Positions 35,829 to 42,086 of a DNA stretch of 42,086 nucleotides are shown piece after piece (within the stretch, counting starts at the first letter, position 1; each line of letters starts with the position of its first letter). Source of the DNA: Streptomyces sp. CBMA123. Lineage in GTDB: Bacteria > Actinomycetota > Actinomycetes > Streptomycetales > Streptomycetaceae. Position numbers and translations under genes: made by a program. A model generated the notes under the pieces. It saw only the letters and a program-made list of their open reading frames with translations, ran no database searches and was not told the origin of the DNA. The stretch covers positions 1 through 42,086 of the forward strand of contig NZ_MECK01000606.1 of the NCBI RefSeq assembly GCF_014596465.1. Reading direction: 5' to 3'.

Positions 35829-38800
35829 ATGCGCTTCCCCCTGGATTCGGACGCTGATCGTGTCGCTGTCATCGGAATGGCGGGCAGGTTGCCGAAAGCC
35901 CCGGATCCGGCGGCGTTCTGGCGCCTGCTGTGCGACGGGGCCGACGCGATCACCGCGCCGCCCGTGGGTCGGCAGGGCGTACGGCACGGCGGCTACCTGG
36001 ACCGGGTGGACGGCTTCGACGCGGCGTTCTTCGGTGTGTCCCCCCGCGAGGCCGCCGGCATGGATCCGCAGCAGCGGCTCATGCTCGAACTCGCCTGGGA
36101 GGCCCTGGAGGACGCCCGGATCGTGCCGAGCACGCTGACGGACGGCCCGGCGGGGGTGTTCGTCGGCTCGATGTGGGAGGACTACACGTCCCTGACCTAC
36201 CCCGGTCACATCACGCCGCACACGCTGACCGGCACCAACCGGGGCGTCATCGCCAACCGCGTCTCGCACTTCCTCGGTGTGCGCGGACCGAGCATGACGG
36301 TCGACACGGCCCAGTCGTCGGCGCTGGTCGCGGTGCATCTGGCGGTCGAGAGCCTGCGCCGCGGCGAGTCGGCGCTCGCCCTGGCCGGCGGGGTGAACCT
36401 CAACCTGACCGCTGCCCGCGAGGAGGGGGCGGCGGAGTTCGGCGGCCTGTCCCCGGACGACCGCTGCTTCACCTTCGACGCCCGGGCCAACGGCTTCGTC
36501 CGCGGCGAGGGCGGCGCCTTCCTCGTCCTGAAACCGCTGGACCGGGCCCTGGCCGACGGGGACCGCGTCTACGGTGTCATCCGGGGCAGCGCGGTCAACA
36601 ACGACGGCGCCACACAGAGCCTGACCGTGCCCAGCGCGCAGGCCCAGGAACAGGTCATCCGCGAGGCACTGGCCCGCGCCGGCGTGCGTCCCGCGGACGT
36701 GCAGTACGTGGAGCTGCACGGCACCGGCACCGCCGTCGGCGACCCCATCGAGGCCACCGCCGTCGCGGCGGCCTACCGCGACCCGGCCGAGTCCGGCGAC
36801 GCCGACAGCGCCCTGCGGGTCGGATCCGCCAAGACGAACGTCGGCCACCTGGAAGGCGCCGCAGGCATCGTCGGTCTGCTCAAGGCCGTCCTCAGCGTGT
36901 ACCACCGTGCACTGCCGCCGAGCCTGAACCACGAAACCCCCAACCCCGGCATCCCTCTCGACGCACTGGCGCTGCGGGTCCAGACCGCGCTGACCCCCTG
37001 GCCGCGGCCGGACGCGCCCCTGCTCGCGGGCGTGTCGTCGTTCGGCATGGGCGGCACCAACGCGCACGTGATCGTCGAGCAGGCGCCCGATGCGGCCGCG
37101 CCGCCGACCCGCCGGCCCGCCCCCGAGGCCCGGCCGGCGCCGTGGATCGTCACGGCGCGGACCAAGCAGGCGCTACGAGCGCAGATCGAGCGCCTGCGCG
37201 AGCACGTGCGCAGCCACCCGGACCTGACCGCCGCCGAGGTCGCGCACGCGCTGGCCACCACCAGAACCCGTTTCGCGCACCGCGCGGTCCTGCTCGACTC
37301 CGCCCAGGTCGCCGCCGGCCGGGCCGGCACCCCGGGCCGTACCGTCTTCGTGTTCCCCGGCCAGGGCGCGCAGTGGGTCGGCATGGGCCGGGAGCTGTAC
37401 GCCGCGTACCCCGTCTTCCGGGCCGCCGCGGACGAGTGCGCCCAGGCCCTGGCCCCGTACACCGACTGGTCCCTGGCCGATGTCCTGGACGGCGCCCCGC
37501 TCGACCGCGTGGACATCGTGCAGCCCGCCCTGTTCGCGGTGATGGTGTCCCTGGCGGCACTGTGGCGCTCCTTCGGTGTCGAGCCCGACGCGGTGGTCGG
37601 GCACTCGCAGGGCGAGATCGCCGCGGCATACGTCGCGGGCGCGCTGTCGCTGTCCGACGCGGCCCGGATCGTGGCGCTGCGCAGCCGCGCGCTGGTGGCG
37701 CTGACCGGCCGGGGCGGCATGGTGTCCGTGGCCCTGTCCGCCGAGCGGGCCGAGGACTACGTGTCGCGCTGGGGCGGCGCGCTGACGGTCGCCGTGGTCA
37801 ACGCAACCGGCTCGGTCGTGGTGTCCGGCGACACGCAGGCCCTGTCCGAACTGGTCGAGTCCTGCGCGGCGGACGGTGTCCGCGCACGCGTCGTCCCGGT
37901 GGACTACGCCTCCCATTCCGCGCAGGTCGAGGCGATCCGCGAACAGCTGCGCACCGAACTGGACGGTGTGCGGCCGCGGCAGGGCACCATCCCGTACTAC
38001 TCCGCGGTCACCGGCGGCCTCCTCGACGACACCACGGAGCTCGACGCCGGCTACTGGTACCGCAACCTGCGCGAGCCGGTCCGCTTCGACCTGGCCACCG
38101 CCGCACTGCTGGCGGACGGGCACGACGTCGTGGTCGAGGTCAGCCCGCACCCGGTGCTGCTGCCCGCCCTCGAACAGACCCTGGAACAGGCCCGCGAGCG
38201 GACCGGCGTGCCCGGCCTCGCCACCGGCACGCTGGGCCGTGACCGGGGCGGACCGGACGTCTTCCTGACCGCGCTGTCCCGGCTGTTCGTGGCCGGCGTG
38301 CCGGTCGACTGGTCCCCGGCCGTCGCCGAGGCCGCACCGGTCGACCTGCCCACGTACGCCTTCCAACGTCGTTCGTACTGGCTGCCCGAAGCGACAGCCG
38401 GGCAGAGCCCACGGACCCCGGGCGGCCCGGGGACTCCCGCGGCGGAGACCGCCGCAGCCGGCCGGCCGGACGGTGGCCCGGAGGCCTGCGACACCGGGGC
38501 CGACGGCACGGACACGGGCGACCCCGAGTCGGGCGCCGCGGTCGACGCGGTCGACGCGGCCGCCGTGGTCACCGCGCAGATCGCGCTCGTGCTGGGCCAC
38601 GAGAACCCCGCGGACATCGATCCCGAGCTCACCTTCAAGGACCTCGGCTTTGACTCGGTCACCGGGCTCGAACTGCGCAACCGCCTGGCCGGCGCCCTGG
38701 ATCGGCAACTCCCCTCCGGTCTGGTCTTCGACCACCCGACGCCCGCGGAGCTGATCGACTGGCTGCGCACCGGCCCCGGCGACCGACCGGCCCCCGCCGC

Positions 38801-41800
38801 CGCGGCCGCCCACGACGACCCGGTCGTCATCGTGGGGATGGGCTGCCGCTTCCCCGGCGGGGTGGCCTCGCCGGACGACCTGTGGCGGCTCGTCACGGAG
38901 GGCGTGGACGCGATCGGCGACTTCCCGGACGACCGCGGCTGGGACCTGGGCGGCCTGTACGACCCGGAACTGCGCGGCGCGGGCACCACGTACATCACCC
39001 GGGGCGGGTTCCTGGAGGCGGCGGCCGGCTTCGACGCTCCGTTCTTCGGCATCTCGCCCCGCGAGGCGCTCGCCATGGACCCGCAGCAGCGGCTCGTGCT
39101 GGAGACGGCCTGGGAGACCTTCGAGCACGCCGGGATCGACCCGGCCTCGCTGCGCGGCAGCCACACCGGCGTGTTCACCGGCGTCTGGTCGTCCGGCTAC
39201 GCGACCGGACCGGGTCTGCCGGAGGACCTGGAGGGATACCTGTTCACCGGCGTCGCGACCAGCGTCACGTCCGGCCGGGTCGCCTACCACCTCGGGCTGC
39301 GCGGTCCGGCGCTGTCCGTGGACACCGCCTGCTCGTCGTCCCTGGTCGCCGTCCACCTGGCCGCCCAGGCCCTGCGCGCGGGCGAGTGCTCGCTGGCGCT
39401 CGCCGGCGGTGTCACGATCATGGCGACACCGCTGGGCTTCACCGAGTTCTCCCGTCAGCACGGCCTCGCGGCGGACGGCCGCAGCAAGCCCTTCGCCGCC
39501 GCGGCCGACGGCACCAGCTGGGCCGAGGGCGCCGGCTTGGTGCTGCTGGAACGTCTGTCGGACGCCCGTCGCAACGGTCACCGGGTGCTGGCGGTGGTCG
39601 CGGGAAGTGCGGTCAACCAGGACGGCGCGTCCAACGGCCTGACCGCGCCCAACGGCCCGTCGCAGGAGCGGGTGATCCGGCAGGCGTTGGCGAATGCCGG
39701 GTTGGAGGCGTCCGAGGTGGACGCGGTGGAGGCGCACGGCACCGGCACCACCCTCGGCGACCCCATCGAGGCCCACGCCCTGCTGGCCGCCTACGGTCAG
39801 GACCGGGTGGAGCCGTTGTGGCTGGGGTCGGTGAAGTCCAACATCGGCCACACCCAGGCCGCCGCCGGCGTCGCGGGCCTGATCAAGATGGTCATGGCGA
39901 TGCGGCACGGCGAACTCCCGCGAACCCTGCACATAGACGCCCCCTCCCCGCACGTCGACTGGGCCTCCGGCGGCGTCCGGCTGCTGACCGAGGCCCGGCC
40001 CTGGCCCGACAGCGGTCACCTGCGCCGCGCCGGCATCTCGGCCTTCGGCATCAGTGGCACCAACACCCACCTCATTATCGAGCAGAGCAGCATCGAGCAG
40101 TCCTCCGAACCGGACCCGGGCCACCTTCCCCACCCCGCCGACCGGGCCGCCCCCACCGCCTGGCTGCTGTCCGCGAAGACCGAAGCCGCGCTGCGCGCCC
40201 AGGCCGAGCGGCTGCACGCGTTCGCGACCGCCCACCCCGACGTCCCGGCCGCCGCGATCAGCCGCGCACTGGCCGCCCGCACCCGGTTCGAGCACCGGGC
40301 CGCGGTGGTCGGCGCCGACCGGGACGACCTGCTGTCCGGCCTGGCCGCGCTCCCGCCGGGGCTGCCGGGACTGCCGGCCCGTACCGGCGGGACCGTGTTC
40401 GTCTTCCCCGGACAGGGGGCGCAGTGGGCGGGCATGGGCCACGACCTGTACGAGCAGTCCGAGGTCTTCCGCGCCGGCATCGACGCCTGCGCCGCCGCCC
40501 TGGCCCCGTACACCGACTGGTCGCTGGTCGACGAACTGCGCCACGGCTCGCTGGAGCGCGTCGACGTGGTGCAGCCGGCCCTGTTCGCCGTCATGGTGGC
40601 GCTGGCCGACCTGTGGCGGTCCTACGGCGTGCAGCCGGACGCCGTGGTCGGCCACTCCCAGGCGGAGATCGCCGCCGCGTACGTCGCCGGCGCGCTGTCG
40701 CTGCGGGACGCCGCCAAGGTCGTGGCGTTACGGTCCAGGGCACTGGCCGTCATCGCCGATCGGGGCGGCATGGTGTCCCTCGCACTGTCCGTCGAACAGG
40801 CTGCCGGTTACCTGGCCCGCTGGGGCGAGCGGCTGACCACCGCCGTGGTGAACGGACCCGCGGCGGTCGTGGTGTCCGGTGGCCTCGACGTGCTGGACGA
40901 ACTGCTGACGGCCTGTGAGGCCGACGGCATCCGCGCCCGCCGCCTGCCCGTCGACTACGCCGCCCACTCCGCGCAGGTCGAGGCGATCCGAGAGCAACTG
41001 CTCACCGACCTGGCCGACATCACACCCCGCTCGGCGGCGATCCCGTTCTACTCCACGGTCACCGGCGAGCCGCTCGACACCTCCGCCCTCGACGCCGGCT
41101 ACTGGTACCGCAACCTCCGCGAACCCGTACGGTTCGACCTGGCCACCGGCCGGCTCACCGCCGACGGCCACGACCTGTTCCTGGAGGTCAGCCCGCACCC
41201 GGTGCTGGTGCCCGCGCTGGACGTCGCCGCCACCGGAACACTGCGCCGCGATCACGGCGGCCTCACCGAGTTCCTCGCCGCGGCGGGACGCCTCTACGCC
41301 GCCGGAGCCGACGTCGACTGGATTCCGGTCCTGCCCCGCACCGCACCCAGGGCGGACCTGCCCACGTACGCCTTCCAGCGCGAGCCCTACTGGGTGACCG
41401 CGACCCCGCCGGTGCCCCGTGACGACTGGCGGTACGAGGTGGCATGGGCGCCGACGAGCGGTACCGCTGCCCCGGTGGACCCGGCTCGCTGGCTCGTCCT
41501 GGCCACGACCGGGCACCCGTGGGCCGAGGCCCTGCGCGAACGGGGCTTCGCGGTGGCCGACACCTGGGACATGGCCGACACCTGGGACGCCCGGCCCGGG
41601 CCGGACGGTGTGCTGTCGCTGCTGGCGCTGGACGAGGAGCCGCACCCCGACCACCCGGTGCTCCCGGCGGGCCTGGTCCTCACCCTGGATCTGGTCCGCA
41701 GCCTGGACCAGGTGCGCAGCCTGGACCCGGTGCGGGCGGCCGTCCCACTGTGGTGCGCGACCAGCGGCGCCGTGAGCACCTCGGGCACCGACCCGGTCAC

Positions 41801-42086
41801 CAGCCCGGCCCAGGCCCTGGCGTGGGGCACCGGCGCGTCCGCGGCGCTGGAGTTCCCGCACGGTTGGGGCGGCCTGGTCGACCTTCCCGCCGTGCCCGAC
41901 GAGGAGAGCGTGAACGCGCTGCTCGTCGTGCTCGCCGGCACGGGCGAGGACCAGGTGGCGATCCGCGGCACCCGGCGCTTCGCCAAGCGGCTGCGCCGCA
42001 AGGCCTCATCGGGCCCGGCCGCGCGGCCCTGGCGGCCGCGGGGCACGGTGCTGGTCACCGGCGGCACCGGCGCGCTCGGCGGACAT
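35829..42086 (+). CDS. Modular type I polyketide synthase: KSQ-AT-ACP loading module, then KS-AT-KR (incomplete at window end)
   Basis: The frame is open from the ATG at 35829 (GAGGTG 8 nt upstream) to the window edge, 2086 residues. Domains: KS-like (about 10-430) with VDTAQSS, Gln162 in place of Cys, the hallmark of decarboxylating KSQ loading domains; AT (about 500-800) with GHSQG (Ser593) and YASH (693-696); ACP with LGFDS (Ser943); KS1 (about 995-1420) with DTACSS (Cys1168); AT1 (about 1510-1810) with GHSQA (Ser1610) and YAAH; then a short region straight to a KR start (TGGTGALG near the edge), so there is no DH before it in the visible part. The RVDVVQ/VDIVQ and YASH-type motifs point to methylmalonyl-CoA in both ATs, giving a propionyl-like starter. 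It is probably the first synthase gene of a macrolide-like cluster. Confidence 0.93.
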   Translation, partial: MRFPLDSDADRVAVIGMAGRLPKAPDPAAFWRLLCDGADAITAPPVGRQGVRHGGYLDRVDGFDAAFFGVSPREAAGMDPQQRLMLELAWEALEDARIVPSTLTDGPAGVFVGSMWEDYTSLTYPGHITPHTLTGTNRGVIANRVSHFLGVRGPSMTVDTAQSSALVAVHLAVESLRRGESALALAGGVNLNLTAAREEGAAEFGGLSPDDRCFTFDARANGFVRGEGGAFLVLKPLDRALADGDRVYGVIRGSAVNNDGATQSLTVPSAQAQEQVIREALARAGVRPADVQYVELHGTGTAVGDPIEATAVAAAYRDPAESGDADSALRVGSAKTNVGHLEGAAGIVGLLKAVLSVYHRALPPSLNHETPNPGIPLDALALRVQTALTPWPRPDAPLLAGVSSFGMGGTNAHVIVEQAPDAAAPPTRRPAPEARPAPWIVTARTKQALRAQIERLREHVRSHPDLTAAEVAHALATTRTRFAHRAVLLDSAQVAAGRAGTPGRTVFVFPGQGAQWVGMGRELYAAYPVFRAAADECAQALAPYTDWSLADVLDGAPLDRVDIVQPALFAVMVSLAALWRSFGVEPDAVVGHSQGEIAAAYVAGALSLSDAARIVALRSRALVALTGRGGMVSVALSAERAEDYVSRWGGALTVAVVNATGSVVVSGDTQALSELVESCAADGVRARVVPVDYASHSAQVEAIREQLRTELDGVRPRQGTIPYYSAVTGGLLDDTTELDAGYWYRNLREPVRFDLATAALLADGHDVVVEVSPHPVLLPALEQTLEQARERTGVPGLATGTLGRDRGGPDVFLTALSRLFVAGVPVDWSPAVAEAAPVDLPTYAFQRRSYWLPEATAGQSPRTPGGPGTPAAETAAAGRPDGGPEACDTGADGTDTGDPESGAAVDAVDAAAVVTAQIALVLGHENPADIDPELTFKDLGFDSVTGLELRNRLAGALDRQLPSGLVFDHPTPAELIDWLRTGPGDRPAPAAAAAHDDPVVIVGMGCRFPGGVASPDDLWRLVTEGVDAIGDFPDDRGWDLGGLYDPELRGAGTTYITRGGFLEAAAGFDAPFFGISPREALAMDPQQRLVLETAWETFEHAGIDPASLRGSHTGVFTGVWSSGYATGPGLPEDLEGYLFTGVATSVTSGRVAYHLGLRGPALSVDTACSSSLVAVHLAAQALRAGECSLALAGGVTIMATPLGFTEFSRQHGLAADGRSKPFAAAADGTSWAEGAGLVLLERLSDARRNGHRVLAVVAGSAVNQDGASNGLTAPNGPSQERVIRQALANAGLEASEVDAVEAHGTGTTLGDPIEAHALLAAYGQDRVEPLWLGSVKSNIGHTQAAAGVAGLIKMVMAMRHGELPRTLHIDAPSPHVDWASGGVRLLTEARPWPDSGHLRRAGISAFGISGTNTHLIIEQSSIEQSSEPDPGHLPHPADRAAPTAWLLSAKTEAALRAQAERLHAFATAHPDVPAAAISRALAARTRFEHRAAVVGADRDDLLSGLAALPPGLPGLPARTGGTVFVFPGQGAQWAGMGHDLYEQSEVFRAGIDACAAALAPYTDWSLVDELRHGSLERVDVVQPALFAVMVALADLWRSYGVQPDAVVGHSQAEIAAAYVAGALSLRDAAKVVALRSRALAVIADRGGMVSLALSVEQAAGYLARWGERLTTAVVNGPAAVVVSGGLDVLDELLTACEADGIRARRLPVDYAAHSAQVEAIREQLLTDLADITPRSAAIPFYSTVTGEPLDTSALDAGYWYRNLREPVRFDLATGRLTADGHDLFLEVSPHPVLVPALDVAATGTLRRDHGGLTEFLAAAGRLYAAGADVDWIPVLPRTAPRADLPTYAFQREPYWVTATPPVPRDDWRYEVAWAPTSGTAAPVDPARWLVLATTGHPWAEALRERGFAVADTWDMADTWDARPGPDGVLSLLALDEEPHPDHPVLPAGLVLTLDLVRSLDQVRSLDPVRAAVPLWCATSGAVSTSGTDPVTSPAQALAWGTGASAALEFPHGWGGLVDLPAVPDEESVNALLVVLAGTGEDQVAIRGTRRFAKRLRRKASSGPAARPWRPRGTVLVTGGTGALGGH

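Noticed and set aside
35930..38242. 770-codon plus-strand frame and the large minus-strand frame at 37173-40655
   Set aside because: Both are shadows of the polyketide synthase, which has KS, AT and ACP active-site motifs in the frame starting at 35829.

Overview
The window is very GC-rich, with strong third-position G/C bias, GTG starts, Streptomyces-type regulators and a modular type I polyketide synthase. It is most likely a chromosomal piece of Streptomyces or a close relative such as Kitasatospora. Everything here was read by eye; no database search was possible.

Left flank (1-5182): a secreted sialidase-like protein (runs off the left edge) and, beyond a short tandem-repeat array, a two-gene minus-strand operon. 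That operon encodes a small, very repetitive Asp/Val/Gln-rich protein and a 780-residue protein whose N-terminal half looks like the borosin peptide-backbone alpha-N-methyltransferases (OphMA/SonM type). This pair is the best candidate for an undescribed RiPP system. Divergent from it begins a flavodoxin/NADPH-dependent FMN-reductase-like gene, which stops abruptly at 5183.

Insertion (5183-33197): the missing C-terminal half of that flavoprotein gene lies 28 kb away (33195-33629). Joining the two halves at a shared 9-bp core (GCCGATCTG, 5174-5182 and 33188-33196) restores one uninterrupted reading frame. The intervening 28 kb is therefore an inserted block. A 36-bp near-perfect direct repeat occurs inside it (16073-16108) and at its right end (33162-33197). 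At the internal copy a 14-bp inverted repeat brackets the core, suggesting two related elements in tandem. No integrase or transposase was seen.

The insert looks like a conflict/defence island. Its left part holds a decayed DnaB-N-like gene, a frameshifted NB-ARC/WD40 STAND gene, an intact P-loop/TPR-like STAND gene, and a two-gene unit of a small membrane protein and a double-HTH zinc-ribbon regulator. Its right part holds a frameshifted giant GHKL (sacsin-like)/DUF3883 gene, a conserved hypothetical, a small membrane protein, a wrecked caspase-like protease gene, a winged-helix-like protein, and an intact PIWI-RE three-gene island (nuclease, DinG-type Fe-S helicase, PIWI-RE protein) that looks translationally coupled. 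Several genes here have frameshifts, while the PIWI-RE genes are intact, so decay is uneven.

Right flank (33630-42086): a cytochrome P450 (minus strand) and a divergent modular PKS gene that runs off the right edge. The PKS begins with a KSQ-AT-ACP loading module followed by KS-AT-KR. Both AT domains carry sequence features usually linked to methylmalonyl-CoA, so a propionate-derived starter is inferred. This is probably the start of a macrolide-like or other reduced polyketide cluster.
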